NCBI GenBank assembly: GCA_036496585.1
Contig: DASXLB010000022.1
Coordinates: 62,001-126,000 of the forward strand
From: Vicinamibacterales bacterium
GTDB taxonomy: Bacteria; Acidobacteriota; Vicinamibacteria; Vicinamibacterales; 2-12-FULL-66-21
Direction of reading: 5' to 3'
Length of the DNA stretch: 64,000 bases
In this document: in pieces, positions 17,299 to 25,178 of the stretch
Layout of the letters: each line of letters opens with the position of its first letter
Position numbering within the stretch: the stretch's first letter is position 1
Notes under the pieces: generated by a model
Database searches by the model: none
Told to the model about the DNA's origin: nothing
Seen by the model: only the letters and a program-made list of their open reading frames with translations
Made by a program: the position numbers and the translations under genes

Positions 17299-17312
17299 AT
17301 GACGCGCGTCAT
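17299..17312. promoter_or_regulatory. Perfect 14-bp palindrome between DUF3079 gene and maf
   Basis: ATGACGCGCGTCAT, exactly self-complementary, in the divergent intergenic region (17264-17417), 36 bp from the DUF3079 start and 105 bp from maf. It is a plausible dimeric repressor site; no regulator is identifiable. Confidence 0.35.
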
Positions 17313-17417
17313 GGCGGCTGGCAACGCACCGCGGGAGGCTGTCTGGCGAGCTCTGCCGCCACGTAATGTCTCGACCGTTAGACCGTATTGGCCCGCCATA
17401 ACCGTTAAGATAGGACC

Positions 17418-17984
17418 ATGCCCGACAGGCTGGTGCTCGCGTCGGCGTCGCCGCGCCGCGCCGAGCTGCTGGCGTCGGCCGGATACGACTTCACGGTCGA
17501 TCCCGCCGACGTCGACGAGACGGAAACGTCCGGCGAAGCGCCCGACGCATACGTGCTGCGCGTCGCCCGAGACAAGGCGCGCGCCGTGGCCGCGCGCCGG
17601 GACGAAAGCGACGTCGTCCTCGCGGCCGACACGACAGTGGTCGTGCAGGGGGAAATCCTCGCCAAGCCCGCCGACTCGTCGGACGCCAGGCGTATGCTGC
17701 AGCTGCTGGCGGGCACCAGCCACGACGTGCTGACGGCCGTCGTGGCGATTTCCGGCGGCCGCGAACTCGCCGACGTCATCGCCACGCGGGTACGGCTGCT
17801 GCCGCTCGGACTCGAGGAAATCGAGTGGTACATCGGCACCGGCGAACCGATGGGAAAGGCTGGCGCCTATGCGATTCAGGGGCGGGCGGCCCGCTTCGTG
17901 GACCGGATCGAGGGGTCGTGGTCGAACGTGGTCGGACTGCCGGTGGCCACGGTCAGCGAGATGCTCAAACGCCTTGAGGGGTAA
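17418..17984 (+). CDS. maf: Maf family nucleotide pyrophosphatase
   Basis: A 188-residue Maf protein. The family hydrolyses non-canonical or house-cleaning nucleoside triphosphates (dTTP/UTP or m7GTP type) and affects septation when overproduced. Landmarks: LASASPRRAELLASAG at residues 7-22, the SGEAP..YVLRVARDKA loop, LAADTTVVVQGEILAKP, and the PMGKAGAYAIQGRAARFVDRIEGSWSNVVGLP core with the conserved Lys, Gln and Gly-Ser. The SPRR and QGRA residues fit the YhdE (dTTP/UTP) subgroup. A TAAGAT -10-like hexamer ends six bases before ATG 17418. It is ten bp upstream of ccmE. Confidence 0.93.
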   Translation: MPDRLVLASASPRRAELLASAGYDFTVDPADVDETETSGEAPDAYVLRVARDKARAVAARRDESDVVLAADTTVVVQGEILAKPADSSDARRMLQLLAGTSHDVLTAVVAISGGRELADVIATRVRLLPLGLEEIEWYIGTGEPMGKAGAYAIQGRAARFVDRIEGSWSNVVGLPVATVSEMLKRLEG

Positions 17985-17993
17985 TATCTGGCT

Positions 17994-18407
17994 ATGTCCT
18001 CCAAAGCACTGAAGATCGCTGCGACGTGTGTCGTCCTGCTGGCCGCACTGGGTGGGCTGATGTACACGACGCTCGCTGATGGCACCGAGTACTACATGCA
18101 CGTCGACGAGGTGATGACCAACCCCGTGAAGTGGGAGGGCAAGCGCCTGCAGCTGCACGGCTACGTCAACGACCTGCGGCAGCGGCCCAACACGCTCGAC
18201 TACCGCTTTCAGGTGCAGAACAACGGCAAGGTCATCACCGCCAGCTATAGCGGCGTCGTTCCCGACACCTTCAAGAACGGGTCGGAAGTGGTGTTGAAGG
18301 GACAGCTGCACGGCGAGGGCTTCCAGGTCGAGCCCAACGGGGTGCTGGCCAAGTGTCCCTCGCGCTACAACCCGAACAACGCCGGCCCGGTCGGAGCGGG
18401 GAGCTAG
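17994..18407 (+). CDS. ccmE: CcmE heme chaperone, Cys-type (System I*)
   Basis: A 137-residue periplasmic heme chaperone anchored by one N-terminal helix (residues 8-26), followed by the OB-fold (VKWEGKRLQLHGYV; DYRFQVQNNGKVITASYSGVVPDTF; EVVLKGQLHGEGFQ). In the usual protein heme binds covalently to His in a HxxxY motif; here the motif is C121-P-S-R-Y125 (VLAKCPSRY). Cys-type CcmE is known from archaea and some delta-group bacteria as System I*. It receives heme from CcmABCD and passes it to CcmF/H. First gene of the ccm run; TAATAT ends six bases before ATG 17994. Confidence 0.93.
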   Translation: MSSKALKIAATCVVLLAALGGLMYTTLADGTEYYMHVDEVMTNPVKWEGKRLQLHGYVNDLRQRPNTLDYRFQVQNNGKVITASYSGVVPDTFKNGSEVVLKGQLHGEGFQVEPNGVLAKCPSRYNPNNAGPVGAGS

Positions 18408-20888
18408 ATGGCGTCGTTCGGGTCGTTCACGCTGCTCGCCACGTTCGTCGTCGCGGCCTACGCGCTGACGTCGTCGGTCGTCGGCGCCAGGCGCCGGTCG
18501 ACGGCGCTGATCGCCAGCGGTATCGGCGCCTTCTACCTGACGGCCGGCCTGCTGACGGTCGCCTCGGGGGTGATCGTCCGCGCGTTCGTGGTCGGCGACT
18601 TCACGATCAAGTACGTCCAGCACTATTCCGATTCGGTGCAGCCACTGGCCTACAGGATCGCCTCCTACTGGGGCGGACTCGACGGCTCGATTCTGTTCTG
18701 GGTGTTCCTGCTGTCGGTGTTCGGATCGGTCGCCGTGTGGGTCAACCGCGAGCGCCACCGCGAGCTGATCCCGTGGGTCGTCGCCGTCATCGCCGCGACG
18801 GAGATGTTCTTCATCTTCATCATGGCGGTGCACAACAACCCGTTCGATCCGTTCCTGACGACCGTGCCGGCGGAGGGCCGCGGGCTCAACCCGCTGCTGC
18901 AGAACTTCTACATGGCGATCCACCCGCCGTCGCTCTACACCGGGTTCGTCGCGATGACCATTCCGTACGCGTTCGGCATCGCGGCGCTCGTCACCGGCCA
19001 TCTCGACGACTCGTGGCTGCGCGCCGTCAGGCGCTGGACGATGATCGGCTGGCTGTTCCTCACCTTCGGCCTGACGCTCGGGATGCTGTGGGCCTACGAA
19101 GAGCTGGGCTGGGGCGGCTTCTGGGCCTGGGATCCGGTCGAGAACGCCGGCCTGCTGCCCTGGTTCACAGCCACGGCCTTCCTGCACTCGGTGATGGTGC
19201 AGGAGCGCCGCGGCATGCTCCGCGTCTGGAACGTCACGCTGGTCATCGTCACGTTCTTCCTGACGATCTTCGGCACGTTCATGACCCGTTCGGGGGTCGT
19301 GCAGTCGGTGCACGCGTTTGGCGAGGACCACTGGCTGGCCGGCGTCTTCTCGGTGTTCATGGTGGTGATCATCGTCTTCAGCTTTGGCCTCGTGCTCTAC
19401 CGGCTGCCGCTGTTGAAGTCGCGCCACGAGCTCGACTCCTGGATGTCGCGCGAGGCGGCGTTCCTTGCCAACAACTGGATCCTGCTGTTCTCGGCGTTCT
19501 TCGTGCTGTTCGCGACGATGTTCCCGACGCTCGCCGAAGCAGTGAGCGGGCGGCGGCTGACCGTCGGACCGCCGTTCTTCAACAAGTGGATGCTGCCGAT
19601 CGGCCTCATCCTGCTGCTGCTCACCGGCATCGCGCCGCTGCTCGCGTGGCGCAAGACGACGCTCTCCAACCTGCTGACGCTGTTCATCTGGCCGGTGTCG
19701 GCGGCGATCGTCACCGGCGCGGCAGTCTACGGGCTGGGGATTCGGGTGTGGGTGTCGGGGCTGTGCTTTGCCTTCTGCGCGTTCGTTTTCGTGACGATCC
19801 TGCAGGAATTCGTGCGCGGCGCTGCGGTTCGCAAGGGCGCGACCGGCACTGACGTCGTGACCGCGATGATCGGGCTGGTCGGCCGATCGCGGCGGCGCTA
19901 TGGCGGCTATATCGTTCACGTCGGCATCGTGCTGATGTTTCTCGGGTTCGCCGGCCAGGGCTACAAGCAGGAGGCGCAGTTGCTCCTCAAGCCCGGCCAG
20001 CAGTCGACGGTCGGCGCCTTCACCATTCGCCACGATGCCCTGACGGTCACGAGCGACCAGCAGAAGCAGATGATCACCGGACACGCGACCATCTCGCGCG
20101 GCGGCGCGGTGATCGGACGGATGGACCCCGCCAAGTGGTTCTTTGTCAGGCACGAGAACGAACCGACGAGCGAAGTGGCGATCCGCCGCGCCCCCGGCGA
20201 GGATCTCTACATCGTGCTCGCTGGCTACGAGGTCGAGACGCAGACCGCGACCTATGCAGTGACGATCAATCCGCTCGTCGACTGGATCTGGTTCGGCTTC
20301 GGAGTGCTGGCGATCGGCACCTTCATCGCGCTCCTGCCCGAAAGCGCGTTCGCGTTCGCAGCAGCCAGGCTGCCGGCTGGCGCGGTGACGACGAGCCTGC
20401 TGCTGCTGCTCATCTTGCTGCCGTCGGTCGGGCGTGCGCAGGACGCGGGCATGTCGGTGGCGCCGGTGCAGAGCAGCGACGCCAAGCGCAAGCTCGAAGG
20501 GGAGCTGATGTGCATGTGCGGCGGCTGCCGCGCGCCGATGAACAACTGCCCGATGGCGCCAGGCTGCCACGGCCTGCGGGCGCAGGAGCCGAAGATCGAC
20601 GCGATGCTCGCGGCGGGGAGCACTCCCGAGGTCGTGAAGGCGGCGTTCGTCAAGGAGTACGGCGAGGCCGTGCTGCTCGAGCCGCCCGACACCGGCTTCA
20701 ACAAGCTCGCGTGGCTGTTCCCCTACGCGGTCGGCGCCGCGGGGGCGACGGCGATCGGTCTCGTCGCCTGGCGCTGGTCGCACGCTCCCGCCGATCCGGC
20801 GGCGCCGTCCGCGGCCGCCATCGGCGCGGCCGGCGGCGACCCGACCCTCGAGGAGAAGCTCGACGATGAGCTCCGCGACCTCGACTAG
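18408..20888 (+). CDS. ccmF: CcmF-CcmH fusion, cytochrome c heme lyase
   Basis: An 826-residue fusion. Residues 1-655 are CcmF, a polytopic heme-handling lyase with the tryptophan-rich WGGFWAWDPVENAG motif, WGGLDGSILFW, HPPSLYTGF and a periplasmic domain before the last helix (DWIWFGFG). After a hydrophobic, signal-like stretch (LLLLLILLPSVGRAQ) comes a CcmH-type periplasmic domain with C704-G-G-C707 inside LMCMCGGC (plus C702), a CHGL segment, the helical MLAAGSTPEVVKAAFVKEYGEAVL region and a final TM helix. CcmH reduces the apocytochrome CxxCH Cys. Separate genes are normal; the fusion would tether thiol handling to the lyase. Confidence 0.93.
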   Translation: MASFGSFTLLATFVVAAYALTSSVVGARRRSTALIASGIGAFYLTAGLLTVASGVIVRAFVVGDFTIKYVQHYSDSVQPLAYRIASYWGGLDGSILFWVFLLSVFGSVAVWVNRERHRELIPWVVAVIAATEMFFIFIMAVHNNPFDPFLTTVPAEGRGLNPLLQNFYMAIHPPSLYTGFVAMTIPYAFGIAALVTGHLDDSWLRAVRRWTMIGWLFLTFGLTLGMLWAYEELGWGGFWAWDPVENAGLLPWFTATAFLHSVMVQERRGMLRVWNVTLVIVTFFLTIFGTFMTRSGVVQSVHAFGEDHWLAGVFSVFMVVIIVFSFGLVLYRLPLLKSRHELDSWMSREAAFLANNWILLFSAFFVLFATMFPTLAEAVSGRRLTVGPPFFNKWMLPIGLILLLLTGIAPLLAWRKTTLSNLLTLFIWPVSAAIVTGAAVYGLGIRVWVSGLCFAFCAFVFVTILQEFVRGAAVRKGATGTDVVTAMIGLVGRSRRRYGGYIVHVGIVLMFLGFAGQGYKQEAQLLLKPGQQSTVGAFTIRHDALTVTSDQQKQMITGHATISRGGAVIGRMDPAKWFFVRHENEPTSEVAIRRAPGEDLYIVLAGYEVETQTATYAVTINPLVDWIWFGFGVLAIGTFIALLPESAFAFAAARLPAGAVTTSLLLLLILLPSVGRAQDAGMSVAPVQSSDAKRKLEGELMCMCGGCRAPMNNCPMAPGCHGLRAQEPKIDAMLAAGSTPEVVKAAFVKEYGEAVLLEPPDTGFNKLAWLFPYAVGAAGATAIGLVAWRWSHAPADPAAPSAAAIGAAGGDPTLEEKLDDELRDLD

Positions 20889-21501
20889 GACCGCCGATTC
20901 CCGCGGAAAGACCCCGGACGACGAGGGCTTCCGTGTCTCTCATTTTTTCGTGCTCCTGTCACTCCTCGCGGCGACCGTCGCCGTGGTGATGGCGCGGCCG
21001 GCTGCCCCTGAGAATCTGGTGCTGCTCAGCCTCACGATCGGGGCGGTCGGGCTTTCCGCGGTGTTCCTCTACCAGACGATCGCCCCGCTCGTCGGGCCAC
21101 CTGCCGAGGAGGATCGCGAGCCGCTGAGCAGCCGCCTGCGCGGAGACCTCGAGCGCGAGAAGGCACTCACCCTGCGCTCGATCAAAGAGCTCGAATTCGA
21201 TCGGGCGATGGGGAAGCTGTCGGAGCAGGATTTCGAACAGATGGGGACCCGCCTGCGGGCCCGCGCCATGGGGATCATGAAGCAGCTCGAGGCCGGCTCG
21301 ACGCTGTATCGCGATCAGATCGAGAAGGAACTGGCGTCGCGCATCGGCAGGGCGCCGGACCGATCGGCGAAGATCGGCGGCCAGGCGAACGCCGCGGCGG
21401 ACCTGAAGGCCCAGCCCCGCTGCGCCTGCGGAACAGCGAACGACGCCGATGCGCGCTTCTGCAAGTCGTGCGGCGCCCGGCTGCAGGGAACCGCCGCATG
21501 A
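20866..21501 (+). CDS. Membrane protein with CcmI-like coil and zinc ribbon
   Basis: A 211-residue protein: two hydrophobic helices (about 25-43 and 48-66), a cytoplasmic coil (EREKALTLRSIKELEFDRAMGKLSEQDFEQM, about 95-125) that resembles the first segment of CcmI, and a C-terminal double-CxxC zinc ribbon (CACGTANDADARFCKSCGARL). No TPR repeats are visible. It starts at ATG 20866, 23 bp inside ccmF-ccmH, and ends in an ATGA overlap with the next gene. Its place within the ccm operon suggests a cytochrome-maturation accessory, perhaps a CcmI analogue; this is inference. Confidence 0.75.
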   Translation: MSSATSTRTADSRGKTPDDEGFRVSHFFVLLSLLAATVAVVMARPAAPENLVLLSLTIGAVGLSAVFLYQTIAPLVGPPAEEDREPLSSRLRGDLEREKALTLRSIKELEFDRAMGKLSEQDFEQMGTRLRARAMGIMKQLEAGSTLYRDQIEKELASRIGRAPDRSAKIGGQANAAADLKAQPRCACGTANDADARFCKSCGARLQGTAA

Positions 21502-22691
21502 TCCGTTCCTTCGTGTTCTTCTCCTTCGTGCTCTTCGCCTCCTTGGTGTCCTTGGCTCCTACCCAGATGCCCGATCCGCGGCAGATGTCGGGGCAGCCGC
21601 TGCCGGTCGGCGATCTGTCGCCCGGCACGGTCACGGCCCGCGTCATCCGCGGCCAGTTGTCGAATCCGATCGAAGGACAGACGGTCGAGGTGACGGGCGG
21701 CGCGGCACAGACGTCGAAGACCGATGCGGCCGGCCGGGCCACTTTCACTGGTCTGACGCCGGGTGCCACGATCAAACTCCGAACCACCGTCGGCAGCGAG
21801 ACGATCGAGTCGCGGGAATTTCAGGTGCCGTCGGTCGGCGGGATCCGGGTCATGCTCGTCGCGACGGATCCGGACGCCGCGCCGACGCCGGGTGACGCGG
21901 CGAAGGCTGGCCAGGGGGCGCCGGTCGATGGGACGGTGACGTTCGGCCCGGAGACCCGGTTCGTCATCGAAATCGGCCAAGACGCGTTGAACGTCTTCAA
22001 CATGCTGCAGATCACCAACGCCAGCCCGCGTCCGGTCCGTCCGAAGACGCCGATCGAATTCGATCTGCCATCCGGCGCGGTCGGCGTCGGCATGATGGAG
22101 GGTTCGACGCCGAACGCCGTGGCGGCGGGCAGCCGCGTGGCGGTGAACGGCCCGTTTCCGCCCGGCAACACGGTGGTGCAGTTCGGCTATTCGCTGCCGC
22201 TTGGCGACGACACGATCACGATCGCGCAAAAGCTGCCGATTCCGTTGCCGCAGCTCGCGCTGGTCGTGCAGAAGACGGCGGACATGCAGCTCACGTCCGC
22301 GCAGGTGGCGCAGCGACGCGAGATGCAGGCCGACGGCAACACCTACATCGTCGGGCAGGGCGGCCCCTTGCAGGCGGGAGACACGCTGACGCTGGTGCTG
22401 AGCGGCCTGCCGTCGCGGCCGTCGTGGCCCAGGAACGTCGCCGTGACGCTGGCGGTTGTGATTCTGCTCGCGGGCGTCTACGGTGCGACGCGGCTGCCGG
22501 CGTCGGACCCGTCGCGCAGCCAGCTGCAGAACCGGCGCGAGAAGCTCTTCGCCGGCCTGGCTGCACTCGAGACCGCGCGGCGCCAAGGGGCCGTCGACGT
22601 CGACACCTACGCCGCCCGCCGGGAATCGCTCGTGACCGCGCTCGAGGACTTGTATCGCGGCGTCGATAGCAAGGTCCGCGACGTCGCGTGA
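21498..22691 (+). CDS. Exported protein with Ig-like domain and membrane anchor in ccm operon
   Basis: A 397-residue protein: a signal sequence (MIRSFVFFSFVLFASLVSLA), a carboxypeptidase-regulatory/Ig-like beta domain (about 35-115; TDAAGRATFTGLTPG), a second beta-rich region (about 140-300) and a TM helix (VAVTLAVVILLAGVYG), then a cytoplasmic coil (QNRREKLFAGLAALETARRQGAVDVDTYAARRESL) similar to that of the preceding gene. The product is not recognised. Coupling by ATGA overlap upstream and the four-bp gap to ccmA downstream make a role in heme export or cytochrome maturation likely but unproven. Confidence 0.72.
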   Translation: MIRSFVFFSFVLFASLVSLAPTQMPDPRQMSGQPLPVGDLSPGTVTARVIRGQLSNPIEGQTVEVTGGAAQTSKTDAAGRATFTGLTPGATIKLRTTVGSETIESREFQVPSVGGIRVMLVATDPDAAPTPGDAAKAGQGAPVDGTVTFGPETRFVIEIGQDALNVFNMLQITNASPRPVRPKTPIEFDLPSGAVGVGMMEGSTPNAVAAGSRVAVNGPFPPGNTVVQFGYSLPLGDDTITIAQKLPIPLPQLALVVQKTADMQLTSAQVAQRREMQADGNTYIVGQGGPLQAGDTLTLVLSGLPSRPSWPRNVAVTLAVVILLAGVYGATRLPASDPSRSQLQNRREKLFAGLAALETARRQGAVDVDTYAARRESLVTALEDLYRGVDSKVRDVA

Positions 22692-22695
22692 TTTC

Positions 22696-23334
22696 GTGGA
22701 TTTCACCAGCCTCCGGTTCGTTGACGTCACCCGCACCTTTGGCCGCCGCCGGGCGCTGAGTCGCGTCAGCTTCGCCGCCGAGGCCGGCGCGATCACGGCC
22801 CTCCTCGGCCACAACGGCGCAGGCAAGTCGACGCTGCTCTCGATTGCCGCGACGCTGCTGGCACCGACGAGCGGCACGGTCTTCTACGGCGAGCACACCA
22901 GGGCCTCGGCCGAGCTGCGTGGACGCATCGGCCTGCTCGGCCACGATCTCTATCTGTATCCCGAGCTCACGGCAGCCGAGAATCTGCGGTTCTTTGCGCG
23001 CATCTACAGCCTGCCCGACGTCGAGCGCCGCGTGGCGCGTGGGCTCGAACGGGCGCATCTGGCCGACCGTGGCGGCGACGCGGTCGCGGGCTACTCGCGC
23101 GGCATGCGGCAGCGGCTGGCGCTCGAGCGGGCGCTGATTCACGATCCGCGGCTGCTGCTGCTCGACGAGCCGTTCACCGGGCTCGACGACGCGTCGCGCG
23201 AGGCTCTGAGGGAGCGCTTGCGCGCCGCCCGCGCCGCCGGCACGATCGTCGTCCTGACGACGCACGACATCGCGGCGATCGAGAACCTGACCGACCTGCG
23301 CGTGACCCTCGTCGAGGGGAAGCTCGCGGCATGA
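22696..23334 (+). CDS. ccmA: Heme exporter ATPase CcmA
   Basis: A 212-residue ABC ATPase. It drives CcmABCD-dependent release of holo-CcmE. Walker A GHNGAGKST, Q-loop region HDLYLYPELTAAENL, signature YSRGMRQRLALERAL, Walker B LLLLDEPFTGLDD and the switch His in TTHD are intact. GTG start at 22696, preceded closely by the stop of the previous gene. The stop overlaps ccmB by ATGA. CcmA is preferred over a generic ABC ATPase because ccmB and ccmC follow directly. Confidence 0.93.
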   Translation: MDFTSLRFVDVTRTFGRRRALSRVSFAAEAGAITALLGHNGAGKSTLLSIAATLLAPTSGTVFYGEHTRASAELRGRIGLLGHDLYLYPELTAAENLRFFARIYSLPDVERRVARGLERAHLADRGGDAVAGYSRGMRQRLALERALIHDPRLLLLDEPFTGLDDASREALRERLRAARAAGTIVVLTTHDIAAIENLTDLRVTLVEGKLAA

Positions 23335-24014
23335 CCGCGTTTGCCCGTGCCGTGTGGGTGATCACGCGCAAGGATCTCCTCGTGGAAGTGCGTACGCGTG
23401 AGATTCTCTTCACGACGATGTTCTTCGCGCTCGCGTGCGTGATGGTGTTCGCGTTCGGCTTCGTGAAGGAAGGGCGGCCGGTCGCCGATGCGGCGGCCGG
23501 GATTCTCTGGATCTCGATCGCCTTCTCGGGAACGCTGGCGCTCGGCCGTGCCTTCGAGCGCGAGCGTCAGGGAGAAACGCTGCGTGCGCTGCTCATCGCA
23601 CCGATCGGTCGTCCGGCGCTCTACGTCGGCAAACTGGGCGGCATCCTGATCCTGCTGGCGGCGGTCGAGGCGATCGTCGTGCCACTGGTCGCGCTGATGT
23701 TCCAGGCCGCGCTCTTCGATCATCCGCTGCTGATGTTCGGGCTGCTCGCCGCCGGGACGATCGGCTACGCCGCCGTGGGGACGCTCTTTGCCGCGATGCT
23801 CGTACGCGCGCGCAGCCGGGACGTGATGCTGCCGGTGCTGCTGTATCCGATCACCGTGCCGGTGATAATTGCCGGGGTCCGCGGCACGGCGGCGCTGCTC
23901 CAGCCGGAGGGCGGCGAGCCGATGGCGCGTGCCTGGCTGATGATGCTGGTGTTCTTCGACGTGGTATTCATTACGCTGGCGTTGTGGACGTTCGAGCCGG
24001 TGATGACGGAGTAG
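23331..24014 (+). CDS. ccmB: Heme exporter permease CcmB
   Basis: A 227-residue permease with six hydrophobic segments and the CcmB start AVWVITRKDLLVEVRTREILFTTMFFALA. The ERERQGETLRALL loop and the VMLPVLLYPITVPVIIAGVRGTAALL segment are family-typical. It forms the membrane half of the CcmAB transporter, which uses ATP to release heme-loaded CcmE from CcmC/D. ATGA overlap with ccmA and 28 bp to ccmC. Confidence 0.92.
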   Translation: MTAFARAVWVITRKDLLVEVRTREILFTTMFFALACVMVFAFGFVKEGRPVADAAAGILWISIAFSGTLALGRAFERERQGETLRALLIAPIGRPALYVGKLGGILILLAAVEAIVVPLVALMFQAALFDHPLLMFGLLAAGTIGYAAVGTLFAAMLVRARSRDVMLPVLLYPITVPVIIAGVRGTAALLQPEGGEPMARAWLMMLVFFDVVFITLALWTFEPVMTE

Positions 24015-24042
24015 CGCGAGTGGCGAGGCGTGGGGCGAGTAG

Positions 24043-24702
24043 ATGAAGAAGACGTTTCCTCTTCTGTTGATGGTCGCGATGGCGATGTTTGCCTACGCGC
24101 CGTTCATGATCTTGAACGCGCCCTACGAGTCGACGATGGGGCTGGTGCAGAAGATTTTCTATTTCCACGCGTCGTGCGGGATGGCGATGTTCCTGACGGC
24201 GTTCGTCAGCGGCATCGGCAGCGCGGGCTTTCTGTTCACGAAGAAGCCGGCGGCGGATCGCTGGGCGGTCGCCGGCGCCGAGTTGACGGTGATCATCGGC
24301 CTGCTCGTCCTGGTGACCGGGCCGCTGTGGGCGCGTAAGGCGTGGGGCGCGTGGTGGGTGTGGGACCCGCGGATCACGTCGACGTTCGTGATGTGGATGA
24401 TTTTCAACTCGTATCTGCTACTGCGCCGCTACGGCGGTCCGGGCTCCGAGCGGCTGTCGGCGGCGGTGGCGCTGTTCGGCATGGCCAACGTTCCGTTCGT
24501 CTACTGGTCGGTCAACGTGTGGCGGACGCTCCACCCGAAGACGTCGGTGATTCCGTCGCTGCAGCCGGGCATGCGTGGGCCGTTCTGGTTTTGCGTCGCG
24601 GCTTTCATGCTGCTCAGCCTGGTGATTCTGGCGCTGCGCACCGAGCTCGAGAAGTGCCGGCAGGAGCTCGACGTGCTCTGTCTGGCGGCTGAGGACTACT
24701 GA
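24043..24702 (+). CDS. ccmC: Heme-handling protein CcmC
   Basis: A 219-residue protein with six TM helices and the WWD motif of the heme-handling family (GAWWVWDPRITSTF, about residues 102-115). Flanking His residues for axial heme binding are in IFYFHASCGM and in TLHPKTS. It attaches heme to CcmE together with CcmD. The C-terminal tail has a CRQELDVLCL segment. It overlaps the next gene start by one base (TGATG). Confidence 0.93.
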   Translation: MKKTFPLLLMVAMAMFAYAPFMILNAPYESTMGLVQKIFYFHASCGMAMFLTAFVSGIGSAGFLFTKKPAADRWAVAGAELTVIIGLLVLVTGPLWARKAWGAWWVWDPRITSTFVMWMIFNSYLLLRRYGGPGSERLSAAVALFGMANVPFVYWSVNVWRTLHPKTSVIPSLQPGMRGPFWFCVAAFMLLSLVILALRTELEKCRQELDVLCLAAEDY

Positions 24703-24986
24703 TGATGAAACGCAACCTGCTTGCGGCGTTGCTCCTGCTGACCCTCGCGGCGCCGGCGTTCGCGCAGGCGCAGCCGCCGCCGAAGCCGGCGGCGCAGGAC
24801 GAGTTCGTGCCCGTCAACGCGCCGATCAACCCGCAGGACACGATCCCGGCGCAGCGGCTGGTCGGAATCGCCTATGGCTTCATCTGGGTCGTGCTCCTCG
24901 GCTACGTCTGGTCGGTGCGCAGCCGCCTGACCCGCGTCGAGCAGGAGATCGAGGCCGTCAGCCGCCGCCTGCCCGAAAGGAAATAG
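24702..24986 (+). CDS. ccmD: CcmD-like small membrane protein with signal peptide
   Basis: A 94-residue protein. The first 22 residues are a cleavable-looking signal (MMKRNLLAALLLLTLAAPAFAQ), then a proline-rich linker, and a C-terminal TM helix with AYGFIWVVLLGYVWSVRSRLTRVEQEIEAVSRRL, which matches the CcmD pattern of a Tyr-containing helix followed by a basic coil. Normal CcmD is about 60-70 residues without a signal peptide, so this is an extended form. CcmD holds CcmE to CcmC. ATG 24702 or 24705. Confidence 0.75.
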   Translation: MMKRNLLAALLLLTLAAPAFAQAQPPPKPAAQDEFVPVNAPINPQDTIPAQRLVGIAYGFIWVVLLGYVWSVRSRLTRVEQEIEAVSRRLPERK

Positions 24987-24988
24987 CC

Positions 24989-25162
24989 GTGGACTTCAGC
25001 CAGATGACGTCGGCGCACTTCCTGTTCATACCGGCAGTGCTGCTGATCGGCGTCGTCGTCGGCTGGATCCTCGGCAGCCGCGCCGCGACCGACGCCTTCC
25101 AGATGGAACTGAAGCGCCGCGAGGAGCGCGCCGCGCGACAGGCGACGCGCGGCGAACGCTGA
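24989..25162 (+). CDS. 57-residue single-TM protein closing the ccm operon
   Basis: A short frame from GTG 24989 with AAAGGAA seven bases upstream and just two bases after the preceding stop. It has a hydrophobic helix at about residues 10-28 (LFIPAVLLIGVVVGWILGSR) and a basic helical tail (MELKRREERAARQATRGER). Not recognised. The good ribosome-binding site, the membrane segment and tight spacing argue that it is a real gene, possibly a second CcmD-like or stabilising subunit. Confidence 0.6.
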   Translation: MDFSQMTSAHFLFIPAVLLIGVVVGWILGSRAATDAFQMELKRREERAARQATRGER

Positions 25163-25178
25163 CGGGCGGCGGCTGCGC

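Noticed and set aside
16536-20783. 1415-residue minus-strand open frame
   Set aside because: Antisense to maf, ccmE and ccmF-H in a high-GC frame; Arg/His/Asp-rich composition, no domain, and contradicts firmly identified genes.
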